In this document: one piece after another, positions 35,024 through 43,524 of the stretch
How positions within the stretch are numbered: position 1 is the stretch's first letter
Layout: the number at the start of each line of letters is the position of its first letter
Assembly: GCF_003369835.1 (NCBI RefSeq)
Contig: NZ_QPMJ01000002.1
Span: 1,426,001 to 1,490,000, forward strand
DNA: 64,000 nucleotides
Source of the DNA: Halorussus rarus
GTDB lineage: Archaea; Halobacteriota; Halobacteria; Halobacteriales; Haladaptataceae
Direction: 5' to 3'
Position numbers and translations under genes: made by a program
The notes under the pieces: generated by a model
Told to the model about the DNA's origin: nothing
What the model saw: only the letters and a program-made list of their open reading frames with translations
The model's database searches: none

Positions 35024-36610
35024 TCACTCCGCACCGTTGAGCTCGATGTACTGCGCGCCGATGATGCGGTCGTCGGCCTCCAGCGCCTCCTTGGCCTCGT
35101 CCGGGGGCGACTCGTCGAGCGTGTAGACGGTCAGCGCCTCGCCGCCGATGGCCTCGCGGGCGTTGAACATCCCCGCGATGTTGACCTCGTGCTCGCCCAG
35201 CACGGTGCCGATGAACCCGATGACGCCCGGTTCGTCCTTGTTGCGGGCCACCAGCATGTGGCCGTGTGGGATGGCGTCGACCCGGTAGTCGTCGACGCGG
35301 ACGATGCGGGGGTCGTCGCCCGCGAACAGGGTGCCCTCGACGCTGACCGACTCGTCGCCGCCCGAGACGGTCACCCGGACGAGGCTCTGGAAGTCCTCGG
35401 TCTGGCGGGTCTTGGACTCGGTGACCTCGACGCCGCGGTCCTCGGCGATCTGCGGGGCGTTGACCGCGTTGACCTGCCACTCCAGGGGCTGGAACACGCC
35501 CTTCTGGGCGCTGGCGGTCACGAGCTCGACGTCCTCCTCGGCGATGTCGCCCTCGTAGTGGACCTCGATGGAGTCGATGCGCTGGTCGAGCAGCTGGGTC
35601 GCGATCTTGCCCGCGGTCTCCGCGAGGCCGATGTACGGTTCGACCCGGGGGAACGCGCTCTCGTCGATGGACGGGGCGTTCAGCGCGTTGACGACCGGCT
35701 CCTCGTTGAACGCCGCCACGACCTGGTCGGCGGTACTGGTCGCGACGTTCTCCTGGGCGGCCTCGGTGCTGGCACCGAGGTGGGGCGTGACCACCACGTC
35801 CTCGACGTCGAGCAGCGGGTTGTCGGGCGAGACGGGCTCGTCGGCGAACACGTCGACCGCCGCGCCGGCGAGCACGCCGTCGGCGACCGCCTCGGCGAGC
35901 GCGGGCTCGTCGACGACGCCGCCCCGGGCGCAGTTGACGAGGTAGCCGCCCTCCATCTGGGCCAGCTCCTCCTCGGAGATGAGCCCCTCGGTCTCGGGGG
36001 TCAGCGGCGTGTGGACCGTCAGGAAGTTCGCGCGGTCGAGACACTCGTCGAGGTCGACGAGCTCGGCGCCGAGCTGGGCGGCGCGGTCCTCGCTGATGTA
36101 GGGGTCGTACGCGACCAGGTCCATCCCCAGCGAGTCGAGCTTCTTGGCGACCTCCTGGCCGACCCGGCCGAGGCCGACCACGCCGAGGGTCTTGCCGTTG
36201 ACCTCGGTGCCGAGGTAGTCGCCCTTCGCCCACTCGCCGTCCTTGAGCCGGATGTGGGCCTGTGGAATCGAGCGCGCCGCGGCGAACGCCATCGCGACGG
36301 TGTGCTCGGCGGCGGCCCGGACGTTGCCCTCCGGGGCGTTGGCGACGATGACGCCGTGCTCGGTCGCGGCGTCGATGTCGATGTTGTCGACGCCGATGCC
36401 GGCCCGCCCGACGATGACCAGGTCCGGGGCGGCCTCGAACACCGCCTCGTTCACGTCGGTTCCGGAGCGAACGACGAGCGCGTTGGCGTCCGAGACCGCA
36501 GACAGCAGCGCGTCCCCCTCCACGTCGTAGGCAGTTTCGACTTCGTGACCCGCCTCACGGAGTCGGGCTAAACCTGCGTCGGCGATGGGGTCCGTTACGA
36601 GGACCTTCAT
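35024..36610 (-). CDS. serA: D-3-phosphoglycerate dehydrogenase
   Basis: The 528-residue long-form enzyme catalyses the first step of serine synthesis. The substrate domain includes VVRSGTDVNEAVFEAA and GRAGIGVDNID. The NAD-binding Rossmann motif is GVVGLGRVGQEVAKK near 145-159, with the catalytic ARGGVVDE and the His in TPHLGAST. After it come the intervening domain (about 315-450) and a C-terminal ACT domain (about 455-525, MLVARNKDEPGVIGFIG). The ATG at 36610 starts MKVLVTDPIAD; a TATA-like box on the minus strand near 36637 supports it. Confidence 0.96.
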   Translation of the reverse strand: MKVLVTDPIADAGLARLREAGHEVETAYDVEGDALLSAVSDANALVVRSGTDVNEAVFEAAPDLVIVGRAGIGVDNIDIDAATEHGVIVANAPEGNVRAAAEHTVAMAFAAARSIPQAHIRLKDGEWAKGDYLGTEVNGKTLGVVGLGRVGQEVAKKLDSLGMDLVAYDPYISEDRAAQLGAELVDLDECLDRANFLTVHTPLTPETEGLISEEELAQMEGGYLVNCARGGVVDEPALAEAVADGVLAGAAVDVFADEPVSPDNPLLDVEDVVVTPHLGASTEAAQENVATSTADQVVAAFNEEPVVNALNAPSIDESAFPRVEPYIGLAETAGKIATQLLDQRIDSIEVHYEGDIAEEDVELVTASAQKGVFQPLEWQVNAVNAPQIAEDRGVEVTESKTRQTEDFQSLVRVTVSGGDESVSVEGTLFAGDDPRIVRVDDYRVDAIPHGHMLVARNKDEPGVIGFIGTVLGEHEVNIAGMFNAREAIGGEALTVYTLDESPPDEAKEALEADDRIIGAQYIELNGAE

Positions 36611-36633
36611 AGGTACGGGAACTCGTGCCGCCG

Positions 36634-36641
36634 GGATAACC
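36634..36641 (-). promoter_or_regulatory. TATA-like box for serA
   Basis: The minus strand reads GGTTATCC here, about 26 bases upstream of the serA ATG at 36610, in line with a leaderless transcript. Confidence 0.4.
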
Positions 36642-36822
36642 CTTTCTTCGTCTGTGTCTTTTGCCAGCACTCGCAATCGCTGTTGGAGCGGCGAGCGCGG
36701 GTACTGTTCCACGGTCAACGACGACGAGGGCCAACGACACTGCGGCGGAAAATGACGGCGGACATCGACCCGAGTCGTGCCGTCTTTGCCAAAGTACTTC
36801 AGCGGTGGGTCGTTCTAGAAAG

Positions 36823-36834
36823 ATACACGTGTAT
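36823..36834. promoter_or_regulatory. Perfect 12-bp palindrome before the repeat-protein/PiT operon
   Basis: ATACACGTGTAT is a perfect palindrome in the AT-rich patch about 57-68 bases before the ATG at 36891, followed by TTTTTTA. It overlaps the likely promoter and is a good candidate for an operator bound by a dimeric regulator. No regulator gene is adjacent. Confidence 0.45.
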
Positions 36835-36890
36835 TTTTTAGCACCGGATGGACAGCGGAGCGACCTCGTCCCCGAACGGTCTGGAGTGCG

Positions 36891-37586
36891 ATGAATCCGA
36901 ACCGCGTTGACTCGGTAGTCGACCTCGCGTACGGTCTGTTGATCGCGATCTCGGTCGGCCTGATCGTCGTTACCGACTACGCCATCGGGTTGGCGTTCGG
37001 TTTCGGCATCCTGCTCTCGTATCTCATCCACGTCGTCTGGAAGATGGCCCGGTTCGACCCGGACTGGATGACCTCGGTGGTCAAGGAGACGGTCGAGGAG
37101 ACAGTCAACGAGACGGTCGAGGAGACAGTCAACGAGACCGTCGGTGACACCGTCGAAGAGACGGTCGGCGAAACCGTCGAGGAGACGGTGACCGACACCG
37201 TCGAGAAAACGGTGGGCGAGACGGTCGAGGAGACCGTCGGTGACACCGTCGAGGAGAAGGTCAGCGATAGCGTCGAGAAAACCGTCGGCGAAACTGTCGA
37301 GGAGAAAGTCGGCGAAACCGTCGAGAAAACGGTGGGTGAGACGGTCGAAGAGAACGTCAGCGAAGCGGTCGAGGAGAAGGTCGGCGAAACCGTCGAAGAG
37401 ACCGTCGGTGACACCGTCGAGGAGACGGTCGGCGAAGTGGTCGAGGAGAAGGTCGGTGAGACCGTCGAGGAGACAGTCAACGAGACCGTCGAGGAGACGC
37501 TGGAGGAGCAGTTGGAGTCGGTAGACGAAGAGGACAGTGAAGACGAGGAGGACCGGAAAGACGCCACGGCGGGCGGGAACGACTGA
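36891..37586 (+). CDS. Membrane-anchored tetrapeptide-repeat protein coupled to PiT transporter
   Basis: The 231-residue protein has two hydrophobic helices (about 12-28 and 30-50). Residues 65-208 then consist of 36 consecutive tetrapeptides, mostly in octads of the GETVEETV type, with Val (Leu in the last two) at every fourth position. A 23-residue highly acidic tail ends it. The repeat is longer and more regular than a heptad coiled coil and should form a long acidic helix or stack on one membrane face. Its TGA overlaps the ATG of the first PiT transporter (TGATG), so the two are translated together. No known family was recognised. By position it may replace the PhoU-like (DUF47) partners of other PiT transporters; this is inference. 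Confidence 0.8.
   Translation: MNPNRVDSVVDLAYGLLIAISVGLIVVTDYAIGLAFGFGILLSYLIHVVWKMARFDPDWMTSVVKETVEETVNETVEETVNETVGDTVEETVGETVEETVTDTVEKTVGETVEETVGDTVEEKVSDSVEKTVGETVEEKVGETVEKTVGETVEENVSEAVEEKVGETVEETVGDTVEETVGEVVEEKVGETVEETVNETVEETLEEQLESVDEEDSEDEEDRKDATAGGND
37083..37514 (+). repeat. 24-base coding repeat array (36 tetrapeptides)
   Basis: The DNA is an imperfect tandem array with 12- and 24-base periods built from words such as GAGACGGTCGAGGAGACC. Differences between units are mostly synonymous or swap D/E, T/K and G/N/S, while the GTN valine codon is kept almost without exception. This suggests expansion by recombination followed by protein-level selection. Confidence 0.85.
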
Positions 37587-38764
37587 TGGTCGGCGTCTTG
37601 CTCGTCGTCGGCGTCCTCGTGGCGATGTTCGTCGCGTACAACATCGGCGGTTCGACGACGGGGCCGGCGTTCGGCCCAGCCGTGGGCGCCGACGCGATCT
37701 CGAAAACGGTCGCGGCGGCGCTGATGGGTCTGTTCTTCTTCGTCGGTGCCTGGACCATCGGTCGGAACGTCGTGACGAAGCTCGGCACGGAACTGGTCGT
37801 CGACACCGACGTGTTCACGCTCGAATCGTCCATCGTGGTGCTCTTCTTCATCGGGGTCGCGCTTTTCGTGGGCAACGTCTTCGGCGTGCCCGCCTCCACC
37901 TCGATGACGGCCGTCGGCGCCATCGCGGGGCTGGGACTCGCCGGTGACGCTCTCGATCTCGCCGTCATGGGCGAGATAGTCACCTGGTGGGTCGTCTCGC
38001 CGATCATCGGTTTCTGGGTGTCGTTGATCGTCGGTCGGTACTTCTACGCGCGACTCAACCGCATAGTCAAGATAGAGCGCAGCGAGGGCCCGCTGTTCGA
38101 CGTCGACCGCTCGGGCGCGGTACCGATACCCCGCCTCCACCGGACGACCAACCGCCGGGAGCTGGCCGGAACGGTCACCGTCGTCTCCATAGGGTGTCTG
38201 ATGGCGTTCAGCTCCGGGACCTCGAACATCGCCAACGCGGTGGCGCCGCTGGTCGGGAGCGGCGAGTTGGCGATGAACCCGGCGATACTCGTCGGATGCG
38301 TCGCCGTCGCGGTCGGCGCGTTCACGATCGCCCGCCGGACGCTGGAGACGATGGGCAGCGACATCACGGAGCTCCCGCTGACCGCGGCTATCGTCGTCGC
38401 TACCGTCAGTTCCACGCTCGTCATCTTCCTCTCGGTACTCGGCATCCCCGCGAGTTTCGTCATCATCGCAACGACGTCGATCATCGGACTGGGGTGGGGC
38501 CGGGCGACCCGGCCGATGACCATCCCCGAAACCGTCTCCCCCGAGGAGACGCCGCCGGTGTCGGTCGACGCGCTCGCCTCCGACGAGGAGGGCGAGGAGT
38601 TGCCGCCCATCGGCGAGGAGAGCTCCGAGGACGTCCCCAGTGCGGGGGCGCTGTTCGACCCCGCGACGACCGCCCGAGTCGTCCTGATGCAGAACGTCGT
38701 GCCCGCGATAGCGACGCTCGGGGCGTATCTCACCTTCCGGTTCGTCCCGATATTCGGATTCTGA
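37586..38764 (+). CDS. PiT-family inorganic phosphate transporter, copy 1
   Basis: The 392-residue protein has about ten membrane helices with the inverted repeat of the PiT family. The N-terminal signature reads YNIGGSTTGPAFGPAVG and the C-terminal one SSGTSNIANAVAPLVG, where most PiT proteins have GANDVANA. The Asp of that motif is replaced in both halves. A soluble acidic loop (about 310-362) precedes the last helix. The ATG overlaps the stop of the repeat-protein gene. Phosphate symport is inferred from the family; altered ion coupling or substrate is possible. Confidence 0.85.
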   Translation: MVGVLLVVGVLVAMFVAYNIGGSTTGPAFGPAVGADAISKTVAAALMGLFFFVGAWTIGRNVVTKLGTELVVDTDVFTLESSIVVLFFIGVALFVGNVFGVPASTSMTAVGAIAGLGLAGDALDLAVMGEIVTWWVVSPIIGFWVSLIVGRYFYARLNRIVKIERSEGPLFDVDRSGAVPIPRLHRTTNRRELAGTVTVVSIGCLMAFSSGTSNIANAVAPLVGSGELAMNPAILVGCVAVAVGAFTIARRTLETMGSDITELPLTAAIVVATVSSTLVIFLSVLGIPASFVIIATTSIIGLGWGRATRPMTIPETVSPEETPPVSVDALASDEEGEELPPIGEESSEDVPSAGALFDPATTARVVLMQNVVPAIATLGAYLTFRFVPIFGF

Positions 38765-38833
38765 ATCGCGTTCGTTTCCGGGCGTCCCCGACGTCGGTCG
38801 GGAACCCGTCGGGTCGTGCCACCGACCACCACG

Positions 38834-38840
38834 ATTTAAG
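38834..38840 (+). promoter_or_regulatory. TATA-like box for PiT copy 2
   Basis: ATTTAAG is centred 28 bases before the GTG at 38865, consistent with a leaderless transcript and separate control of this copy. Confidence 0.5.
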
Positions 38841-38864
38841 CGGTTCTCCGCCGTCGTATCGACC

Positions 38865-40004
38865 GTGAGCAGTGTCCTCCTCCTCGTCGGCGTCGGCGTC
38901 GCCATCTTCGTCGGCTTCAATATCGGCGGCTCGAACACGGGGGTCGCGTTCGGGCCGGCGGTCGGGAGCGGAGCGGTCTCGAAGGCGGGCGCGGCCGGCC
39001 TGATGAGCGTCTCGTTCCTGGTCGGCGGCTGGACGCTGGGCCGCCGGGTCGTGGACACGCTCGGGAAGGACCTCGTCGCGGGCGACCCCTTCACGATGGA
39101 GGTGAGCATCGCCGTCCTGCTGTTCATCGGCCTGGCGCTGTTCGCCGGCAACGTCTTCGGCGTCCCGGCCTCGACCTCGATGACCGCGGTCGGCGCCATC
39201 GTGGGGCTGGGGCTGGCCACCGGTCGCCTCAGGGTCGATACGGTCCTCGAGATCGTCGGTTGGTGGCTGCTCGCGCCGGTTATCGGCTTCTGGGTCAGCG
39301 CCGTGGTCGGCCGGTACCGGTACGACCGGCTCGCCGAGGCCATCGCCATCGACCGGACCGAGGGCCCCCTCGTGACGCTCGGCGGAGACGGCGCCGTGCC
39401 GCGCCCGGAACTGGGTCCGAACACGACGCGCCGGGAGTTCATCGGCACGATTCTCGTCGTGGTCATCGGCTGTTACATGGCGTTCTCGGCGGGGACGAGC
39501 AACGTGGCGAACGCGGTCGCGCCGCTGGTCGGCAACGGCGCCGTCTCGATGACGGAGGGCGTGCTGCTGGCGTCCGGGGCCACCGCGCTGGGCGCGTTCA
39601 CCATCGCCCGGCGGACCCTCGACACCGTCGGCAACGACCTCACGGAGCTCCCGCTGGTCGCGGCCATCGTGGTCGCGGTCGTGAGCTCGTCCATCGTGAC
39701 GGTGCTGTCCGCGCTGAGCGTTCCCGCGAGCTTCGTCGTCATCGCCACCATGAGCGTGGTCGGCCTCGGCTGGGGTCGCGCCACGGTGGCCGACGCGGTC
39801 CCCGAAACGCCGGCGGGGCCGGCGTCGGGCGGCGGTCCGTTCGAGGACGGCGACCGCCCGACCGCCGCCGCGGACGGGGCGCCCCCGTCGGCGGCCGAAC
39901 TCTACCAGCCGGCGACCACCGCGCGGGTCGTCCTGCTCCAGAATCTCGTGCCCGCGGTGGCGACGGTCGCGGCGTACCTGGTGTTCCGATACGCGCCGCT
40001 GTGA
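38865..40004 (+). CDS. PiT-family inorganic phosphate transporter, copy 2
   Basis: The 379-residue paralog starts at a GTG 28 bases from its own TATA-like box. Signatures read FNIGGSNTGVAFGPAVG and SAGTSNVANAVAPLVG, again without the usual motif Asp. The helices FGVPASTSMTAVGAI and GAFTIARRTLDTVGNDL are almost identical to copies 1 and 3. The acidic cytoplasmic loop (about 305-350) is the least conserved part. Independent promoters for the three copies suggest different expression conditions. Confidence 0.85.
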   Translation: MSSVLLLVGVGVAIFVGFNIGGSNTGVAFGPAVGSGAVSKAGAAGLMSVSFLVGGWTLGRRVVDTLGKDLVAGDPFTMEVSIAVLLFIGLALFAGNVFGVPASTSMTAVGAIVGLGLATGRLRVDTVLEIVGWWLLAPVIGFWVSAVVGRYRYDRLAEAIAIDRTEGPLVTLGGDGAVPRPELGPNTTRREFIGTILVVVIGCYMAFSAGTSNVANAVAPLVGNGAVSMTEGVLLASGATALGAFTIARRTLDTVGNDLTELPLVAAIVVAVVSSSIVTVLSALSVPASFVVIATMSVVGLGWGRATVADAVPETPAGPASGGGPFEDGDRPTAAADGAPPSAAELYQPATTARVVLLQNLVPAVATVAAYLVFRYAPL

Positions 40005-40110
40005 CGCCGCCGAAATCGGGGCGGCCGACTGCCGTCTCGGAGTCTCGTTGACCGACTGCGACCCCGGCTCGACCCCGAGAGCGGCCACAGCCGGGTCGCT
40101 GAACCGTTAT

Positions 40111-40118
40111 GATTTAAC
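40111..40118 (+). promoter_or_regulatory. TATA-like box for PiT copy 3
   Basis: GATTTAAC is centred about 28 bases before the GTG at 40142, the same arrangement as for copy 2. Confidence 0.5.
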
Positions 40119-40141
40119 GGCCGTCGTGCGTTCGTACGGGT

Positions 40142-41347
40142 GTGATCAGCGTACTCCTCCTCGTCGGTCTCGCCGTCGCCGTCTTCGTCGGCTTCAACAT
40201 CGGTGGTTCCTCGACAGGGGTCGCGTTCGGTCCCGCGGTCGGCAGCGGCGTGATCTCGAAGCTGGGTGCGGCGGCGCTGATGGCGAGCTTCGCGCTGCTG
40301 GGCGGCTGGACGGTCGGCCGGAACGTCGTCGAGACGATGGGCGGCGAGATCGTCCCCTCGGCGCTGTTCACCCTCCCCGCGAGCGTCGGGGTGCTGTTCT
40401 TCGTCGGACTGGCGCTGCTGGTCTCGAACCTGTTCGGGGTGCCGGCGTCGACTTCGATGACCGCCGTGGGCGCCATCGCGGGCCTCGGCGTCGCGGCCGG
40501 GAACATCGATTGGGGCGTGATGGGCCAGATCGTCTCGTGGTGGCTGGTCGCGCCCATCGTCGCGTTCTGGGTCTGCGCGGTCATCGGGCGGTACCTCTAC
40601 CCCTACCTCGACGTCTGGTTCCGCATCGACCAGTCGGAGGGGCCGCTGTTCGAGTACGGCCGCGTGGCGTCGGTCCCCGTCCCGGTCCCGGCGGCGAACA
40701 CGAACCGCCGCGAACTGATAAGCAGCGTCCTCGTCGTCGTCATCGGCTGTTACATGGCGTTCTCGGCGGGCGCGAGCAACGTCGCCAACGCGGTGGCGCC
40801 GCTGGTCGGCAGCGGGGCCATCGAGATCAATCAGGGCATCCTGCTCGCCGCGGGCGCCATCGCGGTCGGCGCGTTCACCATCGCCCGGCGGACCCTCGAC
40901 ACCGTCGGCAACGACCTCACCGACCTCCCGCTTCTGGCCGCGCTCATCGTGGAGGTGGTGTCGGCGTCGCTCATCACGTTCCTGTCGTACCTCGGCATCC
41001 CGGCCAGCCTCGCGGTCAGCGCGACGATGTGCATCATCGGGCTGGGGTGGGGCCGGGCGACCCGCGCGGTCAGGGTCCGCGACGCCGCGGCCGCCGCGGT
41101 CCGCGGCGAGGGCGAGGAGTCCGACCGGGCCGCCGAGGGCGAGTCGAAGATGTCGGTCGACGCGCTCACCGCCGAACCCGACGACGAGGTCCGGAAGATC
41201 GGCGAGGAGAACCCCGCCGAACTCCAGACCAAGGACCTGTTCGACCCGGCCTCGACCGGGCGGGTCATCATGCTCTGGATCCTGACCCCGAGCATCTCGG
41301 CGGTGGCGTCGTTCCTGCTGTTCGAGTTCTTCCCGCTGTACCGGTGA
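40142..41347 (+). CDS. PiT-family inorganic phosphate transporter, copy 3
   Basis: The 401-residue paralog also starts at GTG. Signatures read FNIGGSSTGVAFGPAVG and SAGASNVANAVAPLVG. Compared with copies 1 and 2 the loop near 160-190 and the long acidic loop (about 315-380, with MSVDALTAEPDDEV) differ. The shared phrase SVDALxxE in copies 1 and 3 suggests these two are closest, or that the loop has a common binding role. It is the last of three tandem copies that fill 37586-41347. Confidence 0.85.
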   Translation: MISVLLLVGLAVAVFVGFNIGGSSTGVAFGPAVGSGVISKLGAAALMASFALLGGWTVGRNVVETMGGEIVPSALFTLPASVGVLFFVGLALLVSNLFGVPASTSMTAVGAIAGLGVAAGNIDWGVMGQIVSWWLVAPIVAFWVCAVIGRYLYPYLDVWFRIDQSEGPLFEYGRVASVPVPVPAANTNRRELISSVLVVVIGCYMAFSAGASNVANAVAPLVGSGAIEINQGILLAAGAIAVGAFTIARRTLDTVGNDLTDLPLLAALIVEVVSASLITFLSYLGIPASLAVSATMCIIGLGWGRATRAVRVRDAAAAAVRGEGEESDRAAEGESKMSVDALTAEPDDEVRKIGEENPAELQTKDLFDPASTGRVIMLWILTPSISAVASFLLFEFFPLYR

Positions 41348-41443
41348 CCGGGCCGTCAGGTTCTTCCCGATTTATCAGTAGCGTCGGAGCGTCTCGGCGT
41401 GAAACAATAACTACTAACCATGTCGCGGTCGAATCCTCGGCTG

Positions 41444-41833
41444 ATGCCAACCGTAGAATACCTCAACTACGAAGTGCTGGACGACCAGGGCTGGGACATG
41501 GACGACGACGACCTCTTCGAGGAGGCGGCCGACGCCGACCTCGGTGACGAGGACTACGGCACGCTCGACGTCGCCGAGGGCGAGTACATCCTCGAGGCCG
41601 CCGAGGCCCAGGGGTACGACTGGCCGTTCTCGTGCCGCGCCGGCGCCTGCGCGAACTGCGCGGCCATCGTCAAGGAGGGCGAGATCGACATGGACATGCA
41701 GCAGATCCTCTCCGACGAGGAGGTCGAGGACAAGAACGTCCGCCTGACCTGCATCGGCAGCCCGGCCGCCGACGAGGTCAAGATCGTCTACAACGCCAAG
41801 CACCTCGACTACCTCCAGAACCGCGTCATCTGA
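41444..41833 (+). CDS. Haloarchaeal plant-type 2Fe-2S ferredoxin
   Basis: The 129-residue protein is the abundant haloarchaeal ferredoxin, the electron acceptor for 2-oxoacid oxidoreductases. It starts [10 protein letters not shown], carries the acidic N-terminal insertion (about 12-45) typical of halophilic forms, and has the cluster ligands in [15 protein letters not shown] and LTCIGSP. The ATG at 41444 is chosen because it matches the usual 129-residue length; the frame is open eight codons further upstream (ATG at 41420). Confidence 0.95.
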   Translation: MPTVEYLNYEVLDDQGWDMDDDDLFEEAADADLGDEDYGTLDVAEGEYILEAAEAQGYDWPFSCRAGACANCAAIVKEGEIDMDMQQILSDEEVEDKNVRLTCIGSPAADEVKIVYNAKHLDYLQNRVI

Positions 41834-41970
41834 GCGCGGACGCGGCGCACTGTACGCGCGACCACCACGGCAACCCGTCGTCCGCCGCGCTCGCAGCGGC
41901 ACCACCCGCGACGGTCCATTTTTGACGACCGGTCCGACGTCTCCGAACCTGCTCGGCGGTCCCGAGTCGC

Positions 41971-42675
41971 CTAGTCGTCCCGGACGACGATAATCGGGAG
42001 CTCCGTCCGCTCGGCGATCGACTCGTAGGTCTTGCCGAAGACGCGCTCGACGCCCGGTTCCCGCGTTTCTCCCACGACGATCAGGTCGCTGTCGCTCGCC
42101 GCCTGGCTGATCGCGAACGCGGGGTCGTCGTCGACGACGACCTCACTGTCGATGCCCGCCCGGGAGTAGCCCTCGTCGACGAGCCGGTTCTCGATGTCCG
42201 AGAGCAGCCGTTCGCCCGCCTCGACGTCGGCCTCGGAGTCGGCGACGTGGAGGAGGTCGGTGTGCAGCAGCGTCTCCTGGTTCAGCGCACAGACGAAGTC
42301 GGCGACGGGCTGGGCGAACGTCTCCTCGCGGACCGCGACCAGGACGTGGCCCAGGGTCGTGATGGGGTTCGGGACGAGCAGCGCGTCGACGTCGCGGTCC
42401 TCGGCGACGGTCGTCGGGGCGTCGGCCGCGTCCCGGCCCATGACGAGCTCCACCTCGGCGACCTCGCCCTCGCGGACGAAGTCGGCGGCGAGCGTGTACA
42501 GGGCCTGGTACGCCTCGATCTCGCGCCGCTGTCGCTCGTCGGGCGACGGGTCGGTCTCGAGGTCGTAGACGCCGAGCAGGATCACCTTGCAGCCGGTCAG
42601 TCCGTCGACGAACGTGGAAGGTAGCGGGTCCGGGTCGGGGAACCTCACCGGAATCAACACGGTCTGTGACGACAT
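41971..42675 (-). CDS. Universal stress protein family (two-domain)
   Basis: The 234-residue protein has two UspA-like alpha/beta halves. The second ends in SDLIVVGETREPGVERVFGKTYESIAERTELPIIVV, the region where ATP-binding members have G-2x-G-9x-G-S; only part of that motif is kept, so nucleotide binding is uncertain. It is separated by 203 bases from the divergent methyltransferase gene, with an AT-rich patch (42738-42760) that could hold promoters for both. Confidence 0.82.
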   Translation of the reverse strand: MSSQTVLIPVRFPDPDPLPSTFVDGLTGCKVILLGVYDLETDPSPDERQRREIEAYQALYTLAADFVREGEVAEVELVMGRDAADAPTTVAEDRDVDALLVPNPITTLGHVLVAVREETFAQPVADFVCALNQETLLHTDLLHVADSEADVEAGERLLSDIENRLVDEGYSRAGIDSEVVVDDDPAFAISQAASDSDLIVVGETREPGVERVFGKTYESIAERTELPIIVVRDD

Positions 42676-42850
42676 CGTTGTACGCCGCCGGATACGGTTC
42701 GGTCCGGGAAGATTTCTGCGGCCGCCGTTTCGCTTTCGTGAATATAATTTAAATATCTAGTTGCGTATCGGTGGAGAGGACGCCGGGCGCTCTACGCCGA
42801 TAGGGGCGCCGGCGAGCGACCGCCCGGAACTCGGCGCGACTCCGCGGCCT

Positions 42851-42857
42851 CTTTACG
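42851..42857 (+). promoter_or_regulatory. TATA-like box for the methyltransferase gene
   Basis: CTTTACG is centred about 25 bases before the ATG at 42879, favouring that start over the GTG at 42867. Confidence 0.35.
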
Positions 42858-42878
42858 CTCGGACCCGTGGCGTCGCGT

Positions 42879-43517
42879 ATGGACCCCGAGGACGCGCAGA
42901 CGGACCCCGAGGACAACCACCGGTACTGGGCGAACCGCTCGGAGGCGTTCTCGCCCGACTACTACGCCGACATCGGCCCCAACGAGGTCACCGAGACCCT
43001 CGCGGCCGTGTTCGACCACTACGTGGACCGCGACGCCGCCGTCCTCGAAGTCGGCTGCAGTTCGGGCCGGCACCTCGCGGCCCTGCTGGACGAGGGGTAC
43101 CGGAACCTCACCGGCATCGACATCAACGACGACTCGTTCGACGTGATGGCCGACCACTATCCCCGGCTCGCCGAGACCGGGACGTTCCACACCGGGGCCA
43201 TCGAGGACCTCGTCCCGGAGTTCGACGACGGCCAGTTCGACGTCGTCTACTCGGTCGAGACGCTCCAGCACGTCCACCCCGACAACGCCTGGGCGTTCGA
43301 GGAGCTGATCCGGGTCACTGACGACCTGCTCATCACCGCAGAGAACGAGGGCAACAGCCCCATGCGCGGTCGCGAGGGCGCCGAGGTGAGCTACGTCCAC
43401 GACGACTTCCCGCTCTACCACCGCAACTGGAAGGACGTGTTCTCGGAGCTGGGGCTCGCACAGCTCCTCAGCGAACCCGGCAAGCGCGACACGGTCCGGG
43501 TGTTCCGGGTGCTCTGA
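42879..43517 (+). CDS. Class I SAM-dependent methyltransferase
   Basis: The 212-residue protein has the Rossmann-like SAM domain: motif I VLEVGCSSGRHL near 55-66, the acidic end of beta-2 in GIDINDDSF, and VVYSVETLQHV as motif IV/V near 123-133. The N-terminal YWANRSEAFSPDYYADI segment is shared with small-molecule methyltransferases of the Methyltransf_11/25 type. The substrate is unknown. The next small gene starts one base after its stop, so they form an operon. Confidence 0.85.
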   Translation: MDPEDAQTDPEDNHRYWANRSEAFSPDYYADIGPNEVTETLAAVFDHYVDRDAAVLEVGCSSGRHLAALLDEGYRNLTGIDINDDSFDVMADHYPRLAETGTFHTGAIEDLVPEFDDGQFDVVYSVETLQHVHPDNAWAFEELIRVTDDLLITAENEGNSPMRGREGAEVSYVHDDFPLYHRNWKDVFSELGLAQLLSEPGKRDTVRVFRVL

Positions 43518-43524
43518 CGTGACG

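Noticed and set aside
36662-36894. 77-residue frame upstream of the repeat protein
   Set aside because: It covers the AT-rich promoter region of two divergent genes and has no recognisable features.
37083-37514. Array resembling a CRISPR by eye
   Set aside because: Units are contiguous, in frame and without unique spacers; it is a coding repeat.
36977-39466. Long open frame on the minus strand opposite the repeat protein and first PiT genes
   Set aside because: It is a composition artefact: it mirrors the repeat array and has no protein-like features, while the plus-strand genes have motifs, starts and promoters.
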